DNA of 20,302 nucleotides from CAZXMB01 sp964641715 (GCA_964641715.1 CAZXMB010000038.1:1-20302), one strand, 5' to 3'; counted from the stretch's first letter, positions 1 to 7,015 are shown. Notes: generated by a model not told the origin, from the sequence alone. A program made the numbers and translations.

Positions 1-73
1 TCTCTTACTCACGAAATACCTTTTTCTCTTGACAGGTGCCTTTTAAATGGGTGACACCTTATTTTCCGCATGC

Positions 74-143
74 GGCCGGTTTGGACCGGAATGGGTGGCC
101 GGTTTGGATCGGAATAGGTGGCCGATTTGTGTCGGAATACGCA
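74..143. mobile_element. Terminal repeats of an IS21-type insertion sequence (remnant end)
   Basis: Three copies of a roughly 23-bp unit start at 74, 97 and 120. Each begins GGCCGGTTT or GGCCGATTT and ends in a CGGAAT core, and the array stops at GGAATACGCA. Read on the other strand it begins TGCGTATTCC. Multiple subterminal repeats with a TG...CA outer boundary are typical of IS21-family ends, and this wording matches ends I remember from such elements, but no database was searched. No istA or istB reading frame is visible to the left within the window, so either the element lies outside or only an end remains. Positions 1-73 hold nothing else I can recognise. Confidence 0.5.
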
Positions 144-188
144 CCCATACTGGATAATGGGAAAATAACAAGACATAACATCTGCATC

Positions 189-219
189 AACCTGACGCGG
201 AATAGCCGCGTCAGGTTTT
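189..219 (+). terminator. Rho-independent terminator
   Basis: A perfect 12-bp stem (AACCTGACGCGG, 189-200, with CCGCGTCAGGTT, 206-217) closes a five-base AATAG loop. It ends in a run of four T, which suits termination of plus-strand transcription coming from the left. On the minus strand no T-run follows. It separates the IS-like end from the toxin-antitoxin promoter. Confidence 0.7.
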
Positions 220-283
220 CGGGTTTGGTAATTGCCCGCGCAGGTTATGCGGGTCGTTCGCATCTATATTTGAAACGAAATGG

Positions 284-312
284 TTGACGTTTTAACGTTA
301 TAGTGTTATAGT
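284..312 (+). promoter_or_regulatory. Promoter of the toxin-antitoxin operon, with a repeated 8-mer over the -10 box
   Basis: TTGACG (284-289), a 17-nt spacer and TATAGT (307-312) form a good sigma-70-type promoter. GTTATAGT occurs twice in tandem (297-304 and 305-312), the second copy covering the -10 box. ACGTT and AACGT (287-298) form a small inverted repeat. Antitoxins of the ribbon-helix-helix class bind such short repeats in their own promoter, so these are candidate operator sites. A strong AGGAGG ribosome-binding site follows at 327-332. Confidence 0.6.
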
Positions 313-338
313 TACATAAATACACCAGGAGGTTACCT

Positions 339-572
339 ATGACTACCCAAGCCAAAAGAGCTACAGTATATTTGGACCCCGATTTACATAAGGCATTGCG
401 GCTGAAATCCGCGGAGACTTCCCGATCTATATCAGAGCTTGTCAACAATGCCATCAAAGAAGCCCTTGCAGAGGACGCCGAGGATATTGCGGCGTTTGAA
501 GAAAGGGGAAGAGAGCCTTTGATTAGCTATGACGAAATGATTAAAAGGCTAAAGAGAGATGGCCGTATATAA
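339..572 (+). CDS. Ribbon-helix-helix antitoxin (CopG/RelB-like)
   Basis: This 77-residue protein has the layout of a type II antitoxin. The N-terminal part, about residues 5-45, is a ribbon-helix-helix fold with the strand KRATVYLDPDLHKALR and the helix-turn region SISELVNNAIKEAL. It would dimerise and bind the operator repeats upstream. The acidic C-terminal part (AEDAEDIAAFEERGREPLIS) is expected to wrap the toxin and block it. The ATG at 339 follows AGGAGG with six bases between. The stop overlaps the toxin start by 14 bases, the usual translational coupling of such pairs. The partner gene makes the assignment firm; the exact subfamily is not certain. Confidence 0.85.
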   Translation: MTTQAKRATVYLDPDLHKALRLKSAETSRSISELVNNAIKEALAEDAEDIAAFEERGREPLISYDEMIKRLKRDGRI

Positions 573-816
573 GGTCCTTTTCAAAGCTTCTGTTGAGAAA
601 GACTTCGCCGCAATACCCAAGAAGGATCTGAGAAAGATCCTCAAACGTATTGAAGGACTCGTTGAGAACCCCAGACCGTGGGGTTGCGAAAAACTGACGG
701 GGCAAGAAAGATATCGATTGCGTCAGGGACGGTATCGCATCGTCTATTCAATCCAAGACGATGACCTCACAGTTTGGGTAGTCAAAGTGGGACAACGTAA
801 AGACATTTATCGGTGA
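559..816 (+). CDS. RelE/ParE-superfamily toxin
   Basis: This 85-residue basic protein has the compact RelE/ParE fold. It contains the patterns FKASVEKDFAAIPKKD near the start, LTGQERYRLRQGRYRIVYSI in the middle (the conserved L-x-G-x-x-x-Y-R-x-R-x-G-x-Y-R-I core, about residues 46-65), and VVKVGQRKDIYR at the end. RelE members cut mRNA in the ribosomal A site and ParE members poison DNA gyrase. The ending with His/Arg-Lys-Asp-x-Tyr is more like RelE, and here the usual His is replaced by Gln (GQRKDIY). It overlaps the antitoxin gene by 14 bases in the same operon. Its stop codon (814-816) is followed with no gap by an attC-like palindrome, which suggests that the pair is or was a mobile cassette. 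Confidence 0.85.
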   Translation: MAVYKVLFKASVEKDFAAIPKKDLRKILKRIEGLVENPRPWGCEKLTGQERYRLRQGRYRIVYSIQDDDLTVWVVKVGQRKDIYR

Positions 817-880
817 GGCGAACAAGCGGCTGCACCGGAATGCTGATAAACCCAGCTCCCGATGAGCCGCAGCGTTAGCC
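817..880 (+). other. attC-like site (integron cassette recombination site)
   Basis: The 64 bases right after the toxin stop form an imperfect palindrome. The left end reads GGCGAACAAGCGGCTGCACC; the right end reads GATGAGCCGCAGCGTTAGCC. The outer arms (GGC.AAC with GTTAGCC) and inner arms (GCGGCT with AGCCGC) pair with unpaired bases between, the R''-L''-L'-R' plan of attC sites. The size fits the attC range. The right core GTTAGCC departs from the strict GTTRRRY consensus at one base. No integrase gene is in the window, so this would be a lone cassette or part of a cassette cluster to the left. A plain terminator or REP-like hairpin is the alternative. Confidence 0.45.
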
Positions 881-911
881 AAAGAGGATTTTTAATATTT
901 ATTTATAATGA

Positions 912-2195
912 TTACCGGACTTCCGGGATGATATTGCCGCCTGAGGGGAAGATGGCGACATCGGCCCTGGGGATCCTTTTGGAGATCTGATCGATGGCTT
1001 TTTGAAGAGTGGGGAGATGGGTAAATTTCATCATCTTCACCTGCTCCGGTGAGAGGCCTTCGGTCACATGAAGGACATCAAATTTTTCGGCCATCTCTTT
1101 AAAATAGACCACCTGCATGATATAAGAAATTCCAAAAGATTGGAGATGGTCAGGGATATTGCCCTGGATTAAGCGGCGGTGGAAATCCCCCGCACTTTCC
1201 GGGCTTCCCATTTCCTTGATCAAAGGGAGGATGGGACCTGCCTCTTTCTGCGGGGCAGCCCAGAGGATCGTTCCTCCTGAGCGCGTACAAAATCCTGCCA
1301 TGGTTAATGCTTTGGTTGCCTGGACCCCCACTTCGAGAGGAAAAGCAGAGGTAATCGTTACATCGGCTAATTTCGGAAGAGAAACCCTGTAGAGGAAAGC
1401 CGCGTAACTGGAAGCCTCTTTATGTTCAGCTACAGGATCTCCGGCAAAGGCTCGAATGACCTCTCTCTTTTCGTTAATAATGAAATCGAGTTTAAAGGCC
1501 AGTCTCGATAACCGCCCGGCATCCACGATATCTTCAAAGAAGTGATTCCCGTCCAGAAGATCCACCCGGCTGTTTCGATGGCGCATCCAGGTGAAATGAT
1601 GATCTGCAACAGACCGGTAAGAGCAGACACCCGGCATGATGATCTTGCATCCTCCTCCATACCCTGCAATCGGGTGGGGCATACATTCTCCGACCCCGAT
1701 GATCAGATCGGAAAATGCCACATGAGGGTTAATCTCCACCAGTGTCCCCCGACCTGTTTTCCCGATGATCACATTCTCAGAGGAATGAGGATCATGGGGA
1801 AAGATTCTGCCTTCCAAACGGGAAAAGACTTCCTCTCCCACTTTCTTTTTTAACTGTTCCAATGTCGGGATCGGGTGTGTGCCAAGGGAGCAGATTCCTT
1901 TGATCCGGCGATCCCCAATGCCAGCGCGATTAAGCCGATTGAGAATCTCGGGCAATGCAAGGTGAACAGGTGTGGGCCTCTGGAGATCATCGAAGAGCAG
2001 GGCGACTTCCATTCCCGGACGGGCCATGTCTTCTATCTTCGGGGACCCGATGGGATTGTCCAAGGCCCTTTGAATCTCCAGGACCGGATCCATCACCCCC
2101 TTCATAGGTGGTTTGTCCTGAGCCGAGATCAGGTTCCATCCTACGGGGATAGAAAAGGGAACCCTCTCTTTATTGTAATTGATGTAAAGGTCCAT
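912..2195 (-). CDS. LarA-family nickel-pincer 2-hydroxyacid racemase
   Basis: The 427-residue protein belongs to the lactate racemase LarA (DUF2088) family, which uses a Ni-pincer nucleotide to racemise or epimerise 2-hydroxyacids by hydride transfer. Counted from the ATG at 2195, His174, Lys184 (cofactor tether, in AGYGGGCK) and His200 (nickel ligand) fall at the same numbers I recall for Lactobacillus plantarum LarA. DDLQRPTP (Asp70, Arg73), GTHP (His107) and VQATK (Gln292, Lys295) match its other active-site positions. A TTG at 2237, after GAAGAAG, would add 14 residues; I prefer 2195 because of this register, although no clear Shine-Dalgarno precedes it. It is the last gene of the Pad-like operon, which suggests it supplies the right stereoisomer for oxidation. 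LarB, LarC and LarE, needed to make the cofactor, are not in the window. The substrate is unknown; lactate, malate, phenyllactate and mandelate are all possible. Confidence 0.82.
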   Translation of the reverse strand: MDLYINYNKERVPFSIPVGWNLISAQDKPPMKGVMDPVLEIQRALDNPIGSPKIEDMARPGMEVALLFDDLQRPTPVHLALPEILNRLNRAGIGDRRIKGICSLGTHPIPTLEQLKKKVGEEVFSRLEGRIFPHDPHSSENVIIGKTGRGTLVEINPHVAFSDLIIGVGECMPHPIAGYGGGCKIIMPGVCSYRSVADHHFTWMRHRNSRVDLLDGNHFFEDIVDAGRLSRLAFKLDFIINEKREVIRAFAGDPVAEHKEASSYAAFLYRVSLPKLADVTITSAFPLEVGVQATKALTMAGFCTRSGGTILWAAPQKEAGPILPLIKEMGSPESAGDFHRRLIQGNIPDHLQSFGISYIMQVVYFKEMAEKFDVLHVTEGLSPEQVKMMKFTHLPTLQKAIDQISKRIPRADVAIFPSGGNIIPEVR

Positions 2196-2247
2196 AGGCT
2201 TTTTTTTAATTTTAATATCATTTGAACCGGGTGGCAACTTCTTCTTT

Positions 2248-3567
2248 CTACTGGATGAGGGATTCGAGCAACTTGTATCTTTCGCTGACCATCTTCTTCA
2301 TCTTCCTGATCTGGCCTCCGGTCAGATGGCTGTATTTTCCCATCCTGTTGAGATAGGACTCCAGCGGGACCGGTTCTTTCATCTTCACCGTAAAACGGAA
2401 ACGACCTGAGTCGTATTCCCAGAGGGGGAAGAAGTTTGTCTCCACAGCGAGACGGCTCACCTCCACCGTCTTTTCAGGAGCGAATCGCCATCCTGTTGGG
2501 CAGGGTGAGAGGAGGTGGATGTAGGCCAATCCATTCTTAACCTTCATCGCCTTCTTCAATTTCTCGGCATAGTCTTCGAGAAAGGCAGGGCTGGCCGTAG
2601 CTACATAAGGGGCGCCATGCATGATCATGATCATGGGGAGATTCTTGCTCTCACGGTTCTTTCCACTTCCGCGCTTTCCCACCGGCGTCGTGGTCGTCCA
2701 TGCTCCATAGGAGGTGGTCCCACTCCGCTGGATCCCCGTGTTCATATATCCTTCGTTATCGACGCAGATGTAGATGATGTTCTCTCCCCTTTCGGTTGCT
2801 CCGGAAAGGGCCTGAAAACCCACATCTGCGGTTCCCCCGTCTCCTGCAAAGGCAACGACATGGACCTCCCGGCCGATCTTCTGGTAATAGCGTTTGATGC
2901 CCGAGAGCATCGCCGCCGTATTGCTGAGAAGGGGATGGAAGATAGGAACCCTTGCCCCTGCCCGATCAGAATATCCCACCGAACCAAATCCGGGGATACA
3001 TCCAGGAGGGGTGGCCAGGATGGTATTCTTTCCGAGAATCTTCAGGGAGAACCGGATGATCAGTTCCGAATTGCAGCCCATGCAGGCCGAAAGCCCGGGA
3101 GAGAAAAGGTCCTCTTCATGGGCCAGAGTTTTAAACAGTTCATCATGTTTCAGGTACTGTAGGGCTCCGGGTTTACAAACCTTCACACATTCCGGATCTC
3201 CTCCGCAGTGGTCACATTTGATCATCCTGCCCTCTTTCCGGGAATAGAAGATACCACTGTAGGGACAGGCGAGCGTGCAGAGAAGACACCGGACACACCT
3301 CTTTTCATCGATCGAGACAACGCCGGTACCGGGATTTTTACGGATGGCGCCGGAGGGGCAGATGTTCACACAATCGGGTTCACTGCACTGGAGACAGACG
3401 ACCGGACCATAATATTTTCCCTTAAGGTCTTTCAGGGTTCGGATTCTGGATCGGGAAGGATCTTCCCTGCCTGTTTTGATACGGGCACAGACCTTCTCAC
3501 AGTCGAGGCAGTTGTTACATTTTTCGGGATAGATGGCAAGTTGATGATAGACGGCTTCCAATTTCAT
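2248..3567 (-). CDS. 2-oxoacid oxidoreductase beta subunit fused to a four-cluster ferredoxin (PadI-like)
   Basis: The 439-residue protein is a fusion. Residues 1-135 are a polyferredoxin with four CxxCx(2-5)CxxxC sets (Cys17/20/23/27, 58/61/66/70, 91/94/97/101 and 118/121/127/131). Residues about 155-390 are the thiamine-diphosphate-binding beta subunit of the pyruvate:ferredoxin oxidoreductase family. The beta part shows CMGC (162-165), PPGC190, the TPP motif start GDGG (242-245) and DNEGYMNTG (270-278). The fusion would bring the TPP site, where the 2-oxoacid is decarboxylated, next to a chain of 4Fe-4S clusters. Its size and domain plan match what I recall for PadI of Azoarcus evansii phenylglyoxylate dehydrogenase. 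The start ATG overlaps the stop of the FAD subunit gene as ATGA. Substrate specificity cannot be read from the sequence. Confidence 0.85.
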   Translation of the reverse strand: MKLEAVYHQLAIYPEKCNNCLDCEKVCARIKTGREDPSRSRIRTLKDLKGKYYGPVVCLQCSEPDCVNICPSGAIRKNPGTGVVSIDEKRCVRCLLCTLACPYSGIFYSRKEGRMIKCDHCGGDPECVKVCKPGALQYLKHDELFKTLAHEEDLFSPGLSACMGCNSELIIRFSLKILGKNTILATPPGCIPGFGSVGYSDRAGARVPIFHPLLSNTAAMLSGIKRYYQKIGREVHVVAFAGDGGTADVGFQALSGATERGENIIYICVDNEGYMNTGIQRSGTTSYGAWTTTTPVGKRGSGKNRESKNLPMIMIMHGAPYVATASPAFLEDYAEKLKKAMKVKNGLAYIHLLSPCPTGWRFAPEKTVEVSRLAVETNFFPLWEYDSGRFRFTVKMKEPVPLESYLNRMGKYSHLTGGQIRKMKKMVSERYKLLESLIQ

Positions 3568-4817
3568 CTCCAGTTAAGACACATGAATTTTCTTCCCGTA
3601 TCCAGAGGTCTTTTTAAGAACTCTTTTTTATCTCCGGCAAAGGGGATCCGCCTCCGGATGAGCTGGAGAAGGATGCCGGGATCAAGTCCTGTGTTGATCC
3701 CCATGACGCCGCAGAGGCAATCTCCGTCAAAGACAAATTTAACATATCCCCTTTTCCCCGGAAGATCGACTTGATGAACCTCCCATCGGGTCCTGTCATC
3801 CGGAGAGACGAGACCGATGGAGAGGCCGAGGTTTCCAAAGAAATGGAAGAGGTTCATCGAAAGATTTCCGCAATGGGAAACCTCCTCTCCCATCGCACTC
3901 TCCGCTGCCATTCTCCCCTGGTCAACGGCATGAATGAGGATGGGCTGATTGACCTTTTTTCCTCCCCAGAAGTCTTCTGCCTGAACCGCATCGCCTGATG
4001 CAAAGATGTTGGGGATACTGGTCCGCATGGCTTTATCTACTATGATCCCCCTGTCAATTTTAATACCCGATCCTCCGAGAAATTCAATGTTAGGGGTTAC
4101 TCCGGTAGCGGCAAAGAGGAGGGGGGCATGGAGGGTTTTTTCTTTTTTGAGCGAAAGGGAATATTCCTTTCCATTCCATTCCACTCCTTCCACCCGGGCT
4201 GAAGTGAAAAAAGTGACCCTGTGAGATTCATAGGCCTTACGAATGAGGTTGGATGCCTTCGGATCAAAATATCCGGGGAGGACCTGATCCATTAATTCCA
4301 CCACCTTCACCGATAGCCCCATCTCCGCAAGGGATTGAGCGGCCTGCATTCCGATCAGACCCGCACCCAAGATAATGGCGGCTGAGGCCCTCCGGGCTTT
4401 TCGCTTCAATTCCTTCGCATCGGCCAGAGTCCTCAGGTGCAGGGGCCTGATATCCTTTAACCCAGGGATATCGGGAATTGTGGAATTTCCTCCCGGGGCC
4501 AGAATGAGGGAGTCGTAAGTCAATGAGGAGCCGCCTTTTAATAGGACTTTCTCTTCCTTTGGGGAGATGGAGGCCGCACCCTTTCCGAGGACCAATTCGA
4601 TCCGGCGATCCCTCCAGTAATTCTCCTTATGGAGGAAAAGGTTTTTTTCCGTGATCTTCCCCGAGATGAAATAGGGCAAAACCGTTGGGGAATAGGGAAG
4701 GGAGGGTTCCTGCCCGATCAGGATGATCTGTGATTCTGAATCTTTTGTCCTCAGCCTTTCTGAGGCATTGACCCCTGCCGGTCCATCCCCTATGATGACG
4801 AATCTTTTTTCAGTCAT
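3564..4817 (-). CDS. FAD/NAD(P)-dependent oxidoreductase subunit (PadH-like)
   Basis: The 417-residue protein is a two-dinucleotide-domain flavoprotein of the pyridine-nucleotide-disulfide oxidoreductase class. It has an FAD-binding GDGPAG motif (residues 10-15), an NAD(P)-binding GAGLIG motif (151-156), the ATGVTPN stretch (237-243) and the second FAD motif SGDA (274-277). There is no redox-active CxxxxC pair after the first motif, so it is not a disulfide reductase. It resembles the NADH-linked flavoproteins that exchange electrons with ferredoxin-like partners. Lying between alpha and beta subunit genes, with an ATGA overlap into the latter, it most likely lets the complex reduce NAD+ instead of free ferredoxin, the role I recall for PadH in phenylglyoxylate:NAD+ oxidoreductase. 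Nitrite-reductase-like or rubredoxin-reductase-like roles are less likely in this context. Confidence 0.82.
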   Translation of the reverse strand: MTEKRFVIIGDGPAGVNASERLRTKDSESQIILIGQEPSLPYSPTVLPYFISGKITEKNLFLHKENYWRDRRIELVLGKGAASISPKEEKVLLKGGSSLTYDSLILAPGGNSTIPDIPGLKDIRPLHLRTLADAKELKRKARRASAAIILGAGLIGMQAAQSLAEMGLSVKVVELMDQVLPGYFDPKASNLIRKAYESHRVTFFTSARVEGVEWNGKEYSLSLKKEKTLHAPLLFAATGVTPNIEFLGGSGIKIDRGIIVDKAMRTSIPNIFASGDAVQAEDFWGGKKVNQPILIHAVDQGRMAAESAMGEEVSHCGNLSMNLFHFFGNLGLSIGLVSPDDRTRWEVHQVDLPGKRGYVKFVFDGDCLCGVMGINTGLDPGILLQLIRRRIPFAGDKKEFLKRPLDTGRKFMCLNWR

Positions 4818-4821
4818 TTTC

Positions 4822-5982
4822 TCAATCGATTCCGAACCAATGGACTCTTTCGAAGGTCCCTTTTTCTGCGGCCATCAGGGTTTTATGAATGGCCAGATCA
4901 AAATGGTCAAAGGTGATATCCGAGCCGCCCAGCCCACCGATGAAATCGAGAACGGGAATGGAAAGACCCCGAAGAGCAGATCCCAGTTCAACAAAGAGGA
5001 TCCCTGTTCCCCAGCCGAAGCAGACATTCTTGTCAATTACTCCGATGGCCTTCACCTTTTTTAAAGAGTCTGAAAGCCTCTCCACCGGAAAGGGTCTGAG
5101 GGAGCGGATTTTGACCAGGCCAACTTTTATTCCCTTCTCCCGTGCCCGATCCACACTGACTTTCCCCGTACCACAGGGACTTCCCATCGCGACCAGTGCA
5201 ATCTCCGCATCTTCCATCCGGTAATTTTCAATCAGCCCTCCATAGGATCTTCCGAAAATGCTCTCGAACTCCCCATCCACTCGGTCAATGACAGCCTTTG
5301 CCTTCTCATGGGCTTCGAGATGGCCATGCCGGTACTGAGTGAAGAGAAGACCCGGAGTGAGGGGGTCAACAGCCATTGGAATCTCAGGGTCAAGTCTGAC
5401 ATGGGTAGACCGATAGGGGGGGAGAAAGCGATCCACGAGTTCCTGATCGGGAATCCTGATCGCTTCGGACATATGGGAGAGGTAGAAGCCATCATAACAG
5501 ACATTGACGGGGAGAAGGACTTCGGGATCTTCGCCAATCCGGTAAGCCATGATGATAGAATCAAGGATCTCCTGATTATCCTCCACGTAGATCTGGATCC
5601 AGCCTCCATCCCGGACACCCATGGCATCCTGCTGTCCTCCCCAAACACATTGGGGGCTGATTCCATCACGGGTAGCGATGACCATGACAATCGGCAGCCT
5701 GAGAGAGGCGGTTCGGATGTAGGGTTCATACATGAAAGCCAATCCCTGGCCCGAGGTACCGGTGAAGACCCTTGCTCCCGAAAGGCAAGCTCCATGAAGG
5801 ACGCTCAGGGCTGAATGTTCGCTTTCCACTTCGACAAGATCCGCATCGAGAAGGCCATCACTGATATATTGAGATAGATATTCGACCAGAGGGGTCTGAG
5901 GGGTAATCGGGTAGGCGGCCACCATGATCGGTCTCGAAAGGACAGCTCCTAAGGCGGCTGCCTTATTCCCATCAACCACCAT
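4822..5982 (-). CDS. 2-oxoacid oxidoreductase alpha subunit (PorA/PadG-like)
   Basis: The 386-residue protein is the alpha subunit of the multi-subunit pyruvate/2-ketoacid:ferredoxin oxidoreductases. It contains YPITPQT (residues 24-30), ESEHSA (53-58, with the conserved glutamate of the TPP-proton relay family), the TSGQGL motif (76-81), RDGGWIQIYVEDNQE and the typical C-terminal swivel-domain sequence (VGLVKIRSLRPFP). It forms the active site together with the beta subunit. The ATG at 5982 is preceded by GGAAGAG with good spacing; an in-frame TTG four codons earlier is a poorer choice. The gene follows the delta subunit gene by 15 bases and precedes the flavoprotein gene by 4. The overall sequence is of the PorA type and not the KorA type, but phenylglyoxylate dehydrogenase alpha subunits belong to the same branch. 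Confidence 0.88.
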   Translation of the reverse strand: MVVDGNKAAALGAVLSRPIMVAAYPITPQTPLVEYLSQYISDGLLDADLVEVESEHSALSVLHGACLSGARVFTGTSGQGLAFMYEPYIRTASLRLPIVMVIATRDGISPQCVWGGQQDAMGVRDGGWIQIYVEDNQEILDSIIMAYRIGEDPEVLLPVNVCYDGFYLSHMSEAIRIPDQELVDRFLPPYRSTHVRLDPEIPMAVDPLTPGLLFTQYRHGHLEAHEKAKAVIDRVDGEFESIFGRSYGGLIENYRMEDAEIALVAMGSPCGTGKVSVDRAREKGIKVGLVKIRSLRPFPVERLSDSLKKVKAIGVIDKNVCFGWGTGILFVELGSALRGLSIPVLDFIGGLGGSDITFDHFDLAIHKTLMAAEKGTFERVHWFGID

Positions 5983-5997
5983 GATCTCTTCCAATGC

Positions 5998-6258
5998 TTA
6001 ATCCTCCTCTTCCAGTACCATGGTGATGGCATGCCTGGGGCACTCATTGGCACAGATCCCGCACCCTTTACAGTACTGGAGATCAGCACCAAGGTGAGTG
6101 TGGTAGTGACGGATGCTCTGGGTTGGACAGTAGAGCCAGCAGGTGGCGCATTTGACGCATTTCTTCGGATCGGTCACCGGTCTCTGGGCCCGCCATTCTC
6201 CTGTCGCCACAATATAAGGCTCGGTTGCCACAGGGCAGAGAAAACGTCTTCTCTCCAT
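5998..6258 (-). CDS. 2-oxoacid oxidoreductase delta (ferredoxin) subunit (PorD/PadF-like)
   Basis: This small protein carries two 4Fe-4S motifs, CVKCATCWLYC (Cys34/37/40/44) and CKGCGICANEC (Cys63/66/69/73), after the TGEWRAQRPV segment that marks PorD-type delta subunits. It carries electrons away from the TPP centre. I placed the start at the ATG at 6258, giving 86 residues: it follows the gamma stop by a few bases and is preceded by TTGAGG at proper distance. Upstream in-frame starts (ATG 6297, TTG 6306) would lengthen it to 99 or 102 residues but lack a ribosome-binding site and would overlap the gamma gene by 30-40 bases. It is translated between the gamma and alpha subunit genes, as in porGDAB-type operons. 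Confidence 0.85.
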   Translation of the reverse strand: MERRRFLCPVATEPYIVATGEWRAQRPVTDPKKCVKCATCWLYCPTQSIRHYHTHLGADLQYCKGCGICANECPRHAITMVLEEED

Positions 6259-6265
6259 CTGTGCC

Positions 6266-6820
6266 TCAATTGTTTTTGAAGATCCTGGTTTTTTCATAAC
6301 CCGCAAGGGCGGCCTTTACGTTTTTTTCTGCCATCTCCCCGGCCCAGGTTTCTTGGATGCTCTTGAGAACAGAGTCGAGGGTTACCCAGCCCGTGGTTGC
6401 CACAAAGGCACCCAGCATACAACTGTTTGTAATCGGGCTTTTTAAGATATCGAGGGAGATCGCAATGGCATCCACATAACCGATTTTTCCAACAGCAGGT
6501 GGAAGATTTAGCTCTTCCACAGGTTTCCGGGTGGAAAGAATGAGAATGCCTCCCTGCTTAATCCCCCGGAAGACCTCCGGAGATCGTTTGAGGGCAGGAT
6601 CCATCACCACAACACAATCCGGCGAGTAGACCTGTGTCTTTTCACGGAGGGGATGGTCATCGAATCTCAGATAAGCCATTACCGGCGCTCCCCTTCTCTC
6701 AAAACCAAAATAGGGAATGGCACTGGAGTATTTCTTCTCTTTTGTAAAGGCTTTGACAAGGATAACCGAGGCAAGGACGGTTCCCTGGCCACCCCGGCCG
6801 TGGAAGCGGATCTCTTTCAT
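6266..6820 (-). CDS. 2-oxoacid oxidoreductase gamma subunit (PorG/PadE-like)
   Basis: The 184-residue protein is the gamma domain of the 2-oxoacid:ferredoxin oxidoreductase family. It begins KEIRFHGRGGQGTVLAS, with GRGGQG at 8-13, continues with PYFGFERRGAPVMAYLR (the conserved E-x-R-G-x-P-V), and has an NSCMLGA segment near residue 130. This subunit binds coenzyme A and stabilises the complex. It is the first gene of the six-gene minus-strand operon and faces the GntR-type regulator gene across a 195-bp intergenic region. No Shine-Dalgarno sequence precedes its ATG, and a promoter-like -10 box ends only about five bases upstream, so the mRNA may be leaderless. Confidence 0.88.
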   Translation of the reverse strand: MKEIRFHGRGGQGTVLASVILVKAFTKEKKYSSAIPYFGFERRGAPVMAYLRFDDHPLREKTQVYSPDCVVVMDPALKRSPEVFRGIKQGGILILSTRKPVEELNLPPAVGKIGYVDAIAISLDILKSPITNSCMLGAFVATTGWVTLDSVLKSIQETWAGEMAEKNVKAALAGYEKTRIFKNN

Positions 6821-6825
6821 ACTCT

Positions 6826-6854
6826 TCTATAATATTAAAATGTCCAAACTTCAA
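6826..6854 (-). promoter_or_regulatory. Possible promoter of the Pad-like operon
   Basis: Read on the minus strand, TTGAAG (6854-6849), a 17-nt spacer and TATAGA (6831-6826) resemble a sigma-70 promoter. A TATTAT at 6834-6829 is an alternative -10. Either would start transcription at or within a few bases of the gamma-subunit ATG at 6820, giving a leaderless message. The match is moderate and rests on the sequence alone. Confidence 0.35.
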
Positions 6855-6857
6855 TGA

Positions 6858-6880
6858 GATGATATCTTGAGATCTTCATC
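6858..6880. promoter_or_regulatory. Imperfect palindrome, candidate GntR operator
   Basis: GATGA.ATCT and AGAT..TCATC form an imperfect inverted repeat around a central TG. It lies just upstream of the candidate -35 box of the minus-strand operon and within the region shared with the divergent GntR-family gene. The same area contains three copies of ATATCAT: one within this palindrome on the minus strand, and two on the plus strand at 6937-6943 and 6991-6997. FCD-type regulators usually bind short palindromes in front of their own gene and its neighbours. The assignment is inference. Confidence 0.35.
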
Positions 6881-6977
6881 CTATGGGATTCATTATTGGA
6901 GTACCGTACCCCAGAAATTTAATGAAATCTACTTAAATATCATAATATTGTCAAGAGGAAAAATCTATTAAAAGATA

Positions 6978-7007
6978 TTGACAAAATTTTATATCATGAG
7001 GTAGACT
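6978..7007 (+). promoter_or_regulatory. Promoter of the GntR-family regulator gene
   Basis: A consensus TTGACA (6978-6983) is followed after 18 bases by TAGACT (7002-7007), four matches of six to the -10 consensus. The ATG at 7016 lies eight bases later, so transcription would begin at the start codon. The nearest GAGG is about 14 bases from the ATG, too far for normal initiation. One ATATCAT copy sits in the spacer, a suitable place for autorepression. Confidence 0.5.
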
Positions 7008-7015
7008 GGGCGACA

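Noticed and set aside
2515..3162. 215-residue plus-strand open frame opposite the beta subunit gene
   Set aside because: It is antisense to a clearly conserved gene and its composition (many His, Arg and Gly) is that of a shadow frame.
6259..6306. Longer delta subunit from TTG 6306 or ATG 6297
   Set aside because: Neither has a ribosome-binding site and both overlap the gamma gene; ATG 6258 is preceded by TTGAGG.
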